Positions 34,570 through 43,321 of a DNA stretch of 64,000 nt are shown piece after piece; the stretch's first letter is position 1; each line of letters starts with the position of its first letter. Below the pieces are notes generated by a model, which was given only the letters and a program-made list of their open reading frames with translations, was not told the DNA's origin and searched no databases. Position numbers and translations under genes: made by a program. The DNA comes from Oxalobacteraceae bacterium (GTDB lineage Bacteria > Pseudomonadota > Gammaproteobacteria > Burkholderiales > Burkholderiaceae_D): contig JABTBR010000021.1 in the NCBI GenBank assembly GCA_013284265.1, positions 43,833 to 107,832 on the forward strand. The letters are read 5' to 3'.

Positions 34570-35288
34570 TTGTTCTCCAGCGCCTTGTAGCGGCCGTTGC
34601 GCACGATGATGGCATAGCCTTCATTGAACTTGTTCAGATAGCGGGCGCCTTGCGGCACGCTCTTGGTAAACGCCACATACAGGCCCGGCGTGGCCACCGT
34701 GCCCACCTCGCGGAATTTGCCGGCAAACGCGGGATAGCGTGCAAACAGCGCCTTGGCGATCCTCTCCTCGGCCGCCATATACTGCATCCGTCCCGCCAGC
34801 AGCTTGCGGAAGCCCTGCTCGTTGCGCGCCGCGACTTCGCGCCGGATGCGCGTGTTCAGGTCGAACTCGTCGCCATACTCATAGTCACGGGTAACGCCCA
34901 CGGTCTTGCCCTCGAAGTCCTGGGCGCTCAGGCCATGTTCGCGCGAGGAGGCCAGCGCATACACGTTCATGCGCGCCCGGAACAGCGGCTGCGCATGCCA
35001 GAGGTAATGCCCGTCGATCAGGTGGTTCGGCACCGCGTCGAAGCAGCCGATCAACTGCCCGGCCTTGGCCATGGCCATGCAGCGCACATAGGGCAGCACC
35101 TCGAAGTGGGCCTGCACGCCCACGGCGGCAAAGGCTTCGCGCACCACGTCGACGGCAAAGCCGCGCGCCTCGCCGTCGACGATGGCGGAATACGGCGCCC
35201 AGTCGTCTTCGGCGCCGATCAGCACCGACTCGGCGGCGGCGGACGCTGCCCACAGGCTGAACAGCACCGATAAAAAAATTCGCTTCAT
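34560..35288 (-). CDS. Periplasmic binding protein, SBP_bac_3 type
   Basis: The 242-aa protein has a signal peptide (MKRIFLSVLFSLWAASAAAE) and SBP_bac_3 motifs (VLIGAEDDWAPYSAIVDGEA, GFAVDVVREAFAAVGV, GKTVGVTRDYEYGDEF). ATG 35288 is chosen over a long upstream extension. Its stop overlaps the start of the next binding-protein gene, a sign of translational coupling. There are no transport partners here. Confidence 0.88.
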   Translation of the reverse strand: MKRIFLSVLFSLWAASAAAESVLIGAEDDWAPYSAIVDGEARGFAVDVVREAFAAVGVQAHFEVLPYVRCMAMAKAGQLIGCFDAVPNHLIDGHYLWHAQPLFRARMNVYALASSREHGLSAQDFEGKTVGVTRDYEYGDEFDLNTRIRREVAARNEQGFRKLLAGRMQYMAAEERIAKALFARYPAFAGKFREVGTVATPGLYVAFTKSVPQGARYLNKFNEGYAIIVRNGRYKALENKWF

Positions 35289-35556
35289 GGCAACATTCCG
35301 CGGCAGGGCCGCAAGGCGCAAGTGGTCTGGGCGGAGCGTTCCCGGCAGGTTTCCAGTATCGGCCAAGGGTTTCAATGCGTCAACTTGTATCCCCCAGGCC
35401 GTAGCTGGAACCATCCTGTTGCGTAAATCCATCGTGCGAATATGGAAACAATGTTGTTCTACTTACCAGCATTAATTTGCTGCTACACTGAATTTTCCAG
35501 CCCGCCTGAGGCTGCTTGCGCTCCGCGCTCGACCAACAAAAACAAGGGGATTTACT

Positions 35557-36246
35557 ATGTTGCAGACTCACGTCAAAGCACTGCTGGGCGCCGCCGCGCT
35601 GGCGGCGGCCCTGGCCAGCCCGGTCAGCCATGCCGTCACCACCGTCGCGCTGACCGGCACCAACACCAATCTGCTGAGCTGGTCCGACGGCGGCGCCTAC
35701 GCCCCGTTGTACGACGGCGTCACCAACCTGGGCGGCGTCGATTTCTCGTTCAGCACCGATGGCAACGGCAACGCCGCCATCAGCGGCATCGCCACCACCA
35801 TTTACACCAATATCGCCAACGCCAGCACCGTCTACACCCTGGTCAACAGCGCCTGGGGCACGTATGGTTCCAACGCCGGCTCGATCACCTTCCACGGCAG
35901 CCTGGGCGCGAGCTACACCGTGCAGTTTGTCGAAGGCGACAATGTGCGCGACCACTATTTCGGCGGCTTCGAAAACGGCACCAGCTCGGCCAGCGTCACG
36001 CAGGCGGTGTGGGGCATCAACAGTGTCGGCAACGCCCACCTCGACATGCAGACCATCCTGTTGCCGGCTGCCTTCCAGTCGCAGGTACTGACCAGCATTG
36101 ATTTCGACTCCAGCAACCGCGGCGCGCCGGACGGCATGGCCGTGCTGGCTGGTTTGTCGGTCTCGGCCGTACCTGAACCGGCTGAAGCGGGCATGCTGCT
36201 GCTGGGGCTGGGACTGAGCGGATTGATGCTGCGCCGCCGGCAGTAA
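35557..36246 (+). CDS. PEP-CTERM sorting domain protein
   Basis: The 229-aa exported protein has a signal peptide (ALLGAAALAAALASPVSHA) and a C-terminal PEP-CTERM signal: the VPEPAEAG motif, a hydrophobic helix (MLLLGLGLSGLMLRRRQ) and a basic tail. Such proteins are processed by exosortase and reach the envelope or exopolysaccharide. The middle is a beta-rich, Ser/Thr/Asn-rich domain of unknown function. No exosortase is visible in the window. It is a single gene. Confidence 0.9.
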   Translation: MLQTHVKALLGAAALAAALASPVSHAVTTVALTGTNTNLLSWSDGGAYAPLYDGVTNLGGVDFSFSTDGNGNAAISGIATTIYTNIANASTVYTLVNSAWGTYGSNAGSITFHGSLGASYTVQFVEGDNVRDHYFGGFENGTSSASVTQAVWGINSVGNAHLDMQTILLPAAFQSQVLTSIDFDSSNRGAPDGMAVLAGLSVSAVPEPAEAGMLLLGLGLSGLMLRRRQ

Positions 36247-36290
36247 TCGCCACAAAGGAAATGCTTACTTGGCGGGCCGCCGGCAGCATT

Positions 36291-36362
36291 TTAAAACCCA
36301 CGGAGTAACCCTGGGGTCTGACCCGGCGGGTCAAACCCCGGCTCTTTGCCATAGGTTTTAAG
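36291..36362. repeat. Palindromic intergenic repeat, copy 3
   Basis: This is a full copy: left arm ttaaaacccacggagtaacc, inner ggggtctgacccggcgggtcaaacccc, right arm ctctttgccataggtttta. It lies between convergent genes and is followed by a second, unrelated perfect hairpin. Confidence 0.88.
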
Positions 36363-36380
36363 GACGGCGCCGGCAGGCAT

Positions 36381-36418
36381 ACAAAAGGGCGCGCCATCTG
36401 TTTGGCGCGCCCTTTTGT
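36381..36418. terminator. Bidirectional terminator
   Basis: A 15-base perfect stem (36381-36395 with 36404-36418) of acaaaagggcgcgcc has an 8-base loop and T runs on both strands. It is placed between the PEP-CTERM gene and the convergent chemoreceptor gene ending at 36434. Confidence 0.9.
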
Positions 36419-36433
36419 ACATTGGCAGACCGC

Positions 36434-38161
36434 TTAAAACTCGCTCCACCCATCATTGCCAGCCCCCTTGTCACCGGCCGCACTGGCAAAGCGCTGCACC
36501 GGCGCGCCGCCCCTGGCCGGCCGCACCGGCGCCGCCAGCGCCTTGACCGGCGCCTTCGGCGGGCGGATCGCCCGCACCGGCGCGCGCGGCGCCAGCGCCT
36601 GCTGCGTGCCGTCAAGCTTGAAGACGCTGACCACCTGTTCCAGCACGGCGGCCTGCTGCTGCATCGATTCGGCCGCGGCCGCCGCTTCCTCCACCAGCGC
36701 CGCGTTCTGCTGGGTCACGGTATCCATTTCGCTGACGGCCTGATTGATCTGCTCGATGCCGGCGCTCTGCTCGTCGCCGGCCGAGGCGATGCTCTGCATC
36801 ACATCGGTCATGCGCCGCACACTGGACACGATCTCCTGCATCGTCGCGCCGGCCTGCGCCACCAGCTTGCCGCCGGCCTCCACCTGCTCGACCGAATCGC
36901 CGATCAGGATCTTGATTTCCTTGGCGGCGGCCGCGCTGCGCTGGGCCAGGTTGCGCACCTCGGAAGCGACCACGGCAAAGCCACGGCCTTGTTCTCCCGC
37001 GCGCGCCGCCTCCACCGCCGCATTGAGCGCCAGGATATTGGTCTGGAAGGCGATGCCGTCGATGACGCCGATGATGTCGACGATCTTGTTCGAGGAGGCA
37101 TTGATCGAGGCCATCGTATCGACCACCTGCGACACCACCGAGCCGCCCTGCTCGGCCACCGCCGACGCCGAGGCGGCCAGGGTATTGGCCTGGCGCGCAT
37201 TGTCATTATTGTGCCGCACCGCGCTGGTCAGTTCCTCCATCGACGAGGCCGTTTCCTCCAGCGAACTGGCCTGCTGCTCGGTGCGCGCCGACAGGTCCTG
37301 ATTGCCGCTGGCGATCTGGCTCGATGCGGAGGCGATCGTTTCGGTGCCGCGCCGGACTTCACCAACGATGCTGACCAGGCTGTCGCGCATCAGCTTCATC
37401 GCGTGCAGCATGCTCGACGCGTCACCGCTGCGGGTGCTCACTTCCTGGGTCAGGTCGCCGCTGGCGATACTGCCGGCGATCATCGCGGCGTAGTCGGGCT
37501 CGCCACCAAGCTGGCGCAGCAGGGTGCGCGCGATCCAGGTCGCGGCGCCCACGCCGACCAGCAACGCCAGGCCGCTGAGGATCAGCATGATGGTGCGGGC
37601 GCTCTGGTAGGCGGCGGCGGCGGCCGCGCTGTCGTCATGATTGTTCTTCTTCTGCTGCACCACGAACTCGTCCATCGTGTCCTGCCATTTCTGGGTGGCC
37701 GGGGCGGCCTGCTGGGTCAGCAAGCTGGTCGCCTCGACATCCTCGCCGGCCAGCGCCAGCGCCAGCACCTTGTCGTTCAGCGGCAGGGCCTCCTTGGCCG
37801 CCTCGCCGATGCGGTTGCGGATCGCGATGCCGGCCGCTTTGCTGGGCATGGCGCCGAGTTCCTCGATGGCCTTGTTGTAGCTGGCGCGCGCTGCCTGCAA
37901 TTTTTCCATTTCCTTGGCGATCGCGGCCGGCTCCGACAACAGCACGATGGTGCGCGTCACGCGCGCGAGGATATGCACAGACTCCGACATTTCCTGCACC
38001 AGCGCGGTCTTGGCCACGTTGTTGTCGACAATGCGCTCCAGCTTGGCATTAATCTCGTGCATATTGAACACGCCCAGCGCCGATATGCCCAGCATCAGCA
38101 GCAGTACCAGTCCGAAACCCAGCCCAAGCCGGGTGCCCACCTTCATATTCTGCATAGCCAT
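36434..38161 (-). CDS. Methyl-accepting chemotaxis protein
   Basis: The 575-aa receptor has a membrane helix near residues 10-32, a periplasmic four-helix-bundle sensor, a second helix near 190-210, HAMP, and the cytoplasmic signalling hairpin with tip EQGRGFAVVASEVRNLAQRS. The C-terminus ends GWSEF, matching the xWxxF tether that recruits CheR/CheB. ATG 38161 has GGGAG seven bases upstream; ATG 38155 is possible. No che genes are adjacent. Confidence 0.94.
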   Translation of the reverse strand: MAMQNMKVGTRLGLGFGLVLLLMLGISALGVFNMHEINAKLERIVDNNVAKTALVQEMSESVHILARVTRTIVLLSEPAAIAKEMEKLQAARASYNKAIEELGAMPSKAAGIAIRNRIGEAAKEALPLNDKVLALALAGEDVEATSLLTQQAAPATQKWQDTMDEFVVQQKKNNHDDSAAAAAAYQSARTIMLILSGLALLVGVGAATWIARTLLRQLGGEPDYAAMIAGSIASGDLTQEVSTRSGDASSMLHAMKLMRDSLVSIVGEVRRGTETIASASSQIASGNQDLSARTEQQASSLEETASSMEELTSAVRHNNDNARQANTLAASASAVAEQGGSVVSQVVDTMASINASSNKIVDIIGVIDGIAFQTNILALNAAVEAARAGEQGRGFAVVASEVRNLAQRSAAAAKEIKILIGDSVEQVEAGGKLVAQAGATMQEIVSSVRRMTDVMQSIASAGDEQSAGIEQINQAVSEMDTVTQQNAALVEEAAAAAESMQQQAAVLEQVVSVFKLDGTQQALAPRAPVRAIRPPKAPVKALAAPVRPARGGAPVQRFASAAGDKGAGNDGWSEF

Positions 38162-38562
38162 GTGATCGCTCCCGAACAATGCGAAACCGCGAGTTCAGCC
38201 GGCGAGCGCCGGCTGGAAGTGTGTATGGATAAATTGTACGTCAACGCTTTTGGCGGACTTGAGAAAATTTCCGGCGCCAATATCAAGTTGCAATCGGGCT
38301 GAGCGCGGCCATGCGCGGCGCAACTATCCTTATGCCGAAATATTCTCCGCCGCAGGGGCGTAGAGCACGCCGCGCTGGTCTACACTGGCGGCTTTTCGGC
38401 GTCGCCCGGAGCCATCCCGGCAGCGCGCAAAACCCGCTAAAATGACCATTTTCGCGCCGTCTGTGACAGTGCGTGACTATCAAGCGTAATAGAGATGCCT
38501 ATCGGAGGCGCCGGCCACACCCGTCCGGCCACCACCTTTTCACACATTCCAAAAGGGTGTAC
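38162..38562. other. Divergent intergenic region
   Basis: About 400 bases between the divergent chemoreceptor and cystine symporter genes. No gene is seen. A short inverted repeat (gccggcgagcgccggc at 38198-38213) lies near the receptor start. Promoters for both genes are expected here, but no clear consensus was assigned. Confidence 0.4.
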
Positions 38563-39963
38563 ATGACTAACCACGTAATTATCAATCTGCTTGTCACTGT
38601 GGTACTGCTGGGCCTGCTGTACCGCCAGCAAGCCCGCCAGGCCAGCTTTACCGTGCGCGTGTTCAGCGCGCTCGGCGCCGGAGTCGCCTTCGGCGCCGCG
38701 CTGCAGGCCATCTACGGCGCCAGCGCGCCGGCACTCCAGAGCACCGCCGACTACCTGGACATCGTCGGCAGCGGCTACGTCAAGCTGCTGCAGATGATCG
38801 TCATGCCGCTGATCCTGGTGTCCATCGTCTCGGCCATCCTCAAGCTCAAGAACACCGCCGAACTGGGCAAGATCAGCGCGCTGACCATCGGCACGCTGAT
38901 CGCCACCACCATCGTCGCCGCCAGCATCGGCATCGCCATGGCCTGGGCCTTCGGCCTGAACGCCGGCACGCTGGCCTCGAACGCGGCCGAAGTGGCGCGC
39001 GGCCAGTACCTGCAAGGCTCGGTGGGCACCGCCAAGGCGATCTCCCTGCCCAGCATGCTGCTCAGCTTCATCCCGGCCAACCCCTTCCTCGACCTGACCG
39101 GCGCGCGCAAGACTTCCACCATCGCGGTGGTGATCTTCGCCGTCTTCATCGGCATCGCCGCCACCGGTGTGCAGCGCACACAAGCGGCCGCCTTCGCCTC
39201 CTTCGAGCAGTTCGTCCATGTGGCCCATGTGATCGTGATGCGCATCGTCACGCTGGTGCTGCGCCTGACGCCATATGGCGTGTTCGCGCTGATGGCCCAG
39301 GTCGTGGCCAGCTCCAGCTATAGCGACATCGTCAACCTGATCAGCTTTGCGCTGGCCTCGTACAGTGCGCTGATCTTGATGTTCTGCGTGCACCTGGCGC
39401 TGATCGGCGCCGTCGGCCTGTCGCCGCTGCGCTATGCCAAGAAGATCTTTCCGGTGCTGGCCTTCGCCTTCACCTCGCGCAGCAGCGCCGGCGCGATTCC
39501 AATGAGCGTGCAGACCCAGACCGGCCGCCTGGGCACCCAGGAAGGCATCGCCAACTTCGCCGCCTCCTTCGGCGCCACCATCGGCCAGAACGGCTGCGCC
39601 GGCATTTACCCGGCCATGCTGGCGGTGATGATCGCCCCCACCGTCGGCGTCGATCCCTATACGCTGGCCTTCATCGCCCCGCTGCTGGCGATCATCGCGA
39701 TCGGCTCGGTCGGCGTGGCCGGCGTCGGCGGCGGCGCCACCTTCGCCGCGCTGATCGTGCTGTCGGCGCTGGATTTGCCGGTGGCGCTGGCCGGCCTGCT
39801 GATTTCGATCGAACCGCTGATCGACATGGGCCGCACCGCGCTCAACGTCAGCGGCTCGATCACCGCCGGCACCATCACCAGCAAGCTGCTGGGCGAGACC
39901 GATATGGCCGTGTTCAACAGCGATGCCGAGTTCACGCCCGAGCAGGAAAGCCGGGCCGCCTGA
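38563..39963 (+). CDS. tcyP: L-cystine/dicarboxylate:cation symporter, TcyP-like
   Basis: The 466-aa protein is a DAACS (glutamate transporter fold) symporter with multiple membrane helices. Conserved segments include SRSSAGAIPMSVQTQ and GATIGQNGCAGIYPAMLAV, and GVAGVGGGATFAALIVLSAL, which match the cystine-importing TcyP/YdjN branch better than dicarboxylate carriers. ATG 38563 follows AAAAGGG; the upstream frame extension is rejected. It is convergent with the FadL gene, with an IS between. Confidence 0.88.
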   Translation: MTNHVIINLLVTVVLLGLLYRQQARQASFTVRVFSALGAGVAFGAALQAIYGASAPALQSTADYLDIVGSGYVKLLQMIVMPLILVSIVSAILKLKNTAELGKISALTIGTLIATTIVAASIGIAMAWAFGLNAGTLASNAAEVARGQYLQGSVGTAKAISLPSMLLSFIPANPFLDLTGARKTSTIAVVIFAVFIGIAATGVQRTQAAAFASFEQFVHVAHVIVMRIVTLVLRLTPYGVFALMAQVVASSSYSDIVNLISFALASYSALILMFCVHLALIGAVGLSPLRYAKKIFPVLAFAFTSRSSAGAIPMSVQTQTGRLGTQEGIANFAASFGATIGQNGCAGIYPAMLAVMIAPTVGVDPYTLAFIAPLLAIIAIGSVGVAGVGGGATFAALIVLSALDLPVALAGLLISIEPLIDMGRTALNVSGSITAGTITSKLLGETDMAVFNSDAEFTPEQESRAA

Positions 39964-40022
39964 TCCTTGCCAGCTTCAGCGTGCCGCGACGCTGTCAACC
40001 CCGGTAAGGGGCCGGAGACTTG

Positions 40023-40094
40023 TTTAAAACCCGCGGCAAAGAGCCGGGGTCAGACCCGTCGGGTCTGACCCCAGGGGTACGCCGTGGGTTTTAA
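40023..40094. repeat. Palindromic intergenic repeat, copy 4
   Basis: This is a full copy: tttaaaacccgcggcaaagagcc, inner ggggtcagacccgtcgggtctgacccc, then ggtacgccgtgggttttaa. It lies after the symporter gene and just before the terminator split by the IS. Confidence 0.9.
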
Positions 40095-40125
40095 CGTTGC
40101 CGCCGGCCCGCCAACTTCTTCCCCC

Positions 40126-40144
40126 AAAAAAAAGACCTGCTCGC
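40126..40144. terminator. Left half of a terminator split by the IS element
   Basis: The arm aaaagacctgc (40130-40140) plus TCGC is the exact reverse complement partner of gcaggtctttt at 41599-41609. Before the insertion they formed an 11-base stem with a TCGC loop and T/A tails on both sides, a bidirectional terminator for the convergent genes. Confidence 0.8.
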
Positions 40145-40153
40145 TGAACTGAA

Positions 40154-40188
40154 CCCCAAAAGTTGGACACCAACTTTTGGGGTTTTTT
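40154..40188 (+). terminator. Insulating hairpin at the IS left end
   Basis: A 13-base perfect stem (40154-40166 with 40170-40182; ccccaaaagttgg / ccaacttttgggg) has a 3-base loop and is followed by six T residues. It overlaps the terminal repeat. It would stop read-through transcription from the symporter, and its GGGG arm also hides the orfA ribosome binding region in longer transcripts. Confidence 0.8.
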
Positions 40189-40189
40189 C

Positions 40190-40723
40190 ATGACGAAGTA
40201 CAGCGAGCAGTTCAAGTTGAAGGTTGTCGAGCAATACTTGCAGGGCACTGCAGGCTACAAGACAATCGGTAAGCCGTTGGGGGTTGACGACAAGGCGGTG
40301 AAACGCTGGGTAACTAGATATCGAATTCATGGCAAGGCTGGTCTGGCGAAGAAATTCAGCCACTACAGTGCCGAATTCAAGTTGTCGGTACTGCAGCACA
40401 TGTGGTTGAAGGAATTATCATTCGGCCAAGTTTCCGCCCAATTCGATATTCGCAATCCGGGCGCCGTCGGTCAGTGGGAGCGCTGCTATCATAGCGGCGG
40501 TTTAGATGCCCTAGCTCCGCGCAAGCGTGGCAGACCCAAGAATATGCCAATTCCTCCAGATACAAAGCCCGGATCTCTCCCAGATCCTTCAGGATGCACC
40601 CACGACGAGTTGATTGTCGAGGTGAACCAATTGCGCATGGAGGTGGCCTATCTAAAAAAGTTACAAGCCTTAGTTCAGGCGCAGCAACAACAGCGGACGA
40701 TAGCGCGCAAAAAGCGAAAATAG
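40190..40723 (+). CDS. IS3-family transposase OrfA (helix-turn-helix)
   Basis: The 177-aa protein binds the IS ends. It has two helix-turn-helix units: YSEQFKLKVVEQYLQGTAGY with GVDDKAVKRWVTRYRIHG, and a second in YSAEFKLSVLQHMWLKE, then a leucine-zipper-like tail (LIVEVNQLRMEVAYLKKL). The start ATG 40190 lies right after the insulating hairpin. An A6G slippery sequence (40654-40660) near the 3' end allows -1 frameshifting into OrfB. The double HTH is typical of the IS150 group. Confidence 0.9.
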   Translation: MTKYSEQFKLKVVEQYLQGTAGYKTIGKPLGVDDKAVKRWVTRYRIHGKAGLAKKFSHYSAEFKLSVLQHMWLKELSFGQVSAQFDIRNPGAVGQWERCYHSGGLDALAPRKRGRPKNMPIPPDTKPGSLPDPSGCTHDELIVEVNQLRMEVAYLKKLQALVQAQQQQRTIARKKRK

Positions 40724-41559
40724 TCATTGAACTAAGGCAGCAATTTCCCTTGGCCGGTTTGCTTAAGCTGGCCGGCTTGGCTCGCAGCACCTTTTACTAC
40801 CAGCAAAAGGCAGCGCGGGCAGGTGACAAATATCAGGCCCTGAAAAAACAAATTGGCGCTATCTTTGCCCGCCATAAAGGGCGATATGGCTATCGACGGG
40901 TCACTGCGACGATTAGGAATTCAGGTAAGAATGTCAACCACAAGACCGTTCAAAGCTTGATGGGTAAGCTCGGCCTCAAGTCGTTGGTGCGACCAAAGAA
41001 ATACCGCTCGTACAAAGGCGAAATTGGCCATGTGGCCCCTCACGTTCTGAACCGGAAATTTGACGCGAGCTGCACTAATCAGAAATGGGTGACAGACGTG
41101 ACTGAATTCAATGTCGCCGGCGAGAAGCTATACCTATCTCCAGTCATGGACTTGTATAACGGGGAGATCATCGCGTTTGAGACCGCCAAGAGGCCAGCGT
41201 TCGAACTGGTTGGCGCCATGCTTAAGAAGGCCCTGGCGACGCTCAAAACTGGTGAGCAGCCCATATTGCATTCGGACCAGGGATGGCAGTACCGAATGCC
41301 CGCATATCAGCGCGCCTTGCGAGACAAGCACGTCGTGCAAAGCATGTCGCGCAAAGGAAACTGCTTGGATAATGCTGCGATGGAGAGCTTCTTCGCCGTA
41401 CTGAAATCGGAGTTCTTTTACCTGAACAAATTCAGCAGTGTCGACGAACTACAAACCGGTCTCAAGAAGTACATTCGCTATTACAATCACGACCGCATCA
41501 AGATGAAATTAAAAGGGCTGAGCCCTGTGCAATACAGAACTCAGCCCTTAGCAACCTAG
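40594..41559 (+). CDS. IS3-family transposase OrfB (DDE integrase)
   Basis: This frame encodes the catalytic part, expressed mainly as an OrfAB fusion by -1 frameshifting at AAAAAAG (40654-40660). HTH_21 (FPLAGLLKLAGLARSTFYY) is followed by an rve integrase core with DDE residues: Asp in WVTDVTEF, Asp in LHSDQGWQY and Glu in NAAMESFFAVLK. The end RYYNHDRIKMKLKGLSPVQY is the family C-terminus. The coordinates begin at the first ATG of the frame, but real translation probably enters by frameshift. The sequence shows no disruption. Confidence 0.92.
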   Translation: MHPRRVDCRGEPIAHGGGLSKKVTSLSSGAATTADDSAQKAKIVIELRQQFPLAGLLKLAGLARSTFYYQQKAARAGDKYQALKKQIGAIFARHKGRYGYRRVTATIRNSGKNVNHKTVQSLMGKLGLKSLVRPKKYRSYKGEIGHVAPHVLNRKFDASCTNQKWVTDVTEFNVAGEKLYLSPVMDLYNGEIIAFETAKRPAFELVGAMLKKALATLKTGEQPILHSDQGWQYRMPAYQRALRDKHVVQSMSRKGNCLDNAAMESFFAVLKSEFFYLNKFSSVDELQTGLKKYIRYYNHDRIKMKLKGLSPVQYRTQPLAT

Positions 41560-41631
41560 CAAACTAAACCGTCCAACTAATTGGGGTCAGTTCATCGCGC
41601 AGGTCTTTTCATTTCAACCGTTCTGAATCAA

Positions 41632-43044
41632 TCAGAACTTGTAGTTGTAGGCAATGCCCAGCAGTTGCAGATGGGTCTGGTATACGCCGCGGGTGGTTTC
41701 GCCGTTACCGGTGCACACCGTCAGCAGCGGATTGCAATCGTTGGTGTAAGCGGTACGCGCATCCTTGAAGGCCAGATAGCTCCAGGCCAGGTCCACCGAC
41801 GAGTTCTTGTTGAACTGGTAGTTCGCGCCGATCGAGTACTGCATGCGGTCGCTGTCGGGCAGCGCCGGGTGACGCAGCTCATCGCTACGCACTGGCGACT
41901 GGTCGTAGGCCACACCGGCACGCAGGGTCAGCGCGCTGTTGTGCTTGTAGTTGCCGCCCACCGACACGCGGGTGGTGTTCTTCCAGTACTGGCGGATCAC
42001 TTCGTCGCCAGCCGCAGTGCCCGGGAACTCGATGTGCATTTCCTGCATGCGCGAGGTACGGGTCCAGGTCACGTCGGCCATCGCGGCGAACTTGTCGTTG
42101 ATCTGGTGGAAACCGTTGACCGACAGGGTTTCCGGCGTGCGCAGCTTGACCAGGGCGGCCGAGTTCACACGGTGCGCGCTGGCGGCCAGCACCTTGTTGA
42201 CGATCTGGTCGCTGGTGACGCCGGAGAAGTCCCAGACGGTGTCGCCCTTGAGCGAATGCGCCACCGACGAACGGTAAGCGATGCCGAAACGGGTGTCCTT
42301 GTCCAGCGAGTACAGATAGCCCAGGTTGAAACCGAAGCCCCAGTCCTTGCCGTCGTTGCGGGCAGCCCCATCCTTGGCCGAGGCCAGCACGGCCGGGTTG
42401 CCGCCCAGTGCGACGATGGTTTTCACCAGCGTGGCGGACTCGGGACGGCCTTGCAGCGCGGCGATCGAACCCGGCACATCGACTGCCTGGCTCAGCTTGG
42501 CGCTCATGTGTTCGGCGCTGATGCCGAAACCGAAGGCGTGGTGTTCGTTCAGCTTGAACGATACCGATGGGTTGATGGTGATGGCTTCGAGTTCGATCTT
42601 GGACAGCGCGTAACGGCCGGTCCAGCTGCTGCCGTAGTCGAGCTTGGCGCCGTAAGGCACGAACAGGCCCACGCCGGCGGCCCATTGATCATTGATCTTC
42701 TTGCTCAGGTAGAGCGCCGGCGCGACGACGGCGTCGGGCGCGTAGCCGGACACGGCGGTACCGCCGGACGAGGTCTTGGTGAAGCGGGTCGAGCCGGTAT
42801 CGTTGTAGGTCGAGTGCGGGACAACGATGGTGGCGCCGCCGATGACTTGCAGGCCATCGAGACGGGACAGACCGGCCGGGTTGTAGAACACGGTCGAGGC
42901 ATCGGCTGCCTCGGCGGCGTTGGCGTCAGCCGAACCTTGGGCTGCAACGCTTTGCGAACCGAAGCGGTAGCCGGATGCCAGTGCATTGGCGGACAGGGCG
43001 CTCAGTGCGGCGGCGATGATCAGGGGCAGGTGTTTTTGTTTCAC
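41632..43044 (-). CDS. fadL: OmpP1/FadL family outer-membrane transporter
   Basis: The 470-aa barrel has a signal peptide (LPLIIAAALSALSANALA) and the FadL N-terminal hatch with SVAAQGSADANAAEAADA and STVFYNPAGLSRL, the family's NPA signature. It ends in Phe (LGIAYNYKF). It imports long-chain fatty acids or other hydrophobic compounds. The gene is convergent with the symporter. Its original terminator downstream is split by the IS element. ATG 43044 gives the proper signal sequence. Confidence 0.92.
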   Translation of the reverse strand: MKQKHLPLIIAAALSALSANALASGYRFGSQSVAAQGSADANAAEAADASTVFYNPAGLSRLDGLQVIGGATIVVPHSTYNDTGSTRFTKTSSGGTAVSGYAPDAVVAPALYLSKKINDQWAAGVGLFVPYGAKLDYGSSWTGRYALSKIELEAITINPSVSFKLNEHHAFGFGISAEHMSAKLSQAVDVPGSIAALQGRPESATLVKTIVALGGNPAVLASAKDGAARNDGKDWGFGFNLGYLYSLDKDTRFGIAYRSSVAHSLKGDTVWDFSGVTSDQIVNKVLAASAHRVNSAALVKLRTPETLSVNGFHQINDKFAAMADVTWTRTSRMQEMHIEFPGTAAGDEVIRQYWKNTTRVSVGGNYKHNSALTLRAGVAYDQSPVRSDELRHPALPDSDRMQYSIGANYQFNKNSSVDLAWSYLAFKDARTAYTNDCNPLLTVCTGNGETTRGVYQTHLQLLGIAYNYKF

Positions 43045-43234
43045 TTTTGAGTCTCACTTTGTTGTGACGGGCGTGCACGCCCTGGATTTTTCTGGTTCCC
43101 AGCACTACCCGGCCCCGCATGGTCCGCGTGGTACTGGATGGGCAGCAGCATACTCCATTTATAAACAATCCAACTAGAGGCGCAATTCTAAACAGAAACT
43201 ATTCAAACAGGGCGATTTCAGCGCCACCGGCGTG

Positions 43235-43274
43235 AAAAAACCGGCTCAGACTGGACGCCTGAGCCGGTTTTTTT
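43235..43274. terminator. Terminator after the RND pump operon
   Basis: A 15-base perfect stem aaaaaaccggctcag / ctgagccggtttttt (43235-43249 and 43259-43273) has T runs on both sides. It ends the minus-strand pump transcript before the FadL gene region. Confidence 0.9.
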
Positions 43275-43321
43275 AGCTTGATTACGCTCTGTGCCGGGCT
43301 TGAGCCGCCCGGCAGCGATGC

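Larger units (their letters stand above)
40145..41594 (+). mobile_element. IS3-family insertion sequence (1450 bp)
   Basis: The element has 24-base imperfect terminal inverted repeats: left TGAACTGAACCCCAAAAGTT (40145 on) and right the complement of TGAACTGACCCCAATTAGTT (ending 41594), with 20 of 24 matches. It is flanked by a 4-bp target duplication TCGC (40141-40144 and 41595-41598). It encodes OrfA and OrfB with a programmed frameshift signal, so it looks intact. The left end contains a strong hairpin before orfA. Confidence 0.93.

Noticed and set aside
36422..38302. Plus-strand open frame opposite the chemoreceptor
   Set aside because: The minus strand has a full-length MCP with all domains, and the plus frame has only His/Arg/Gly-rich noise.
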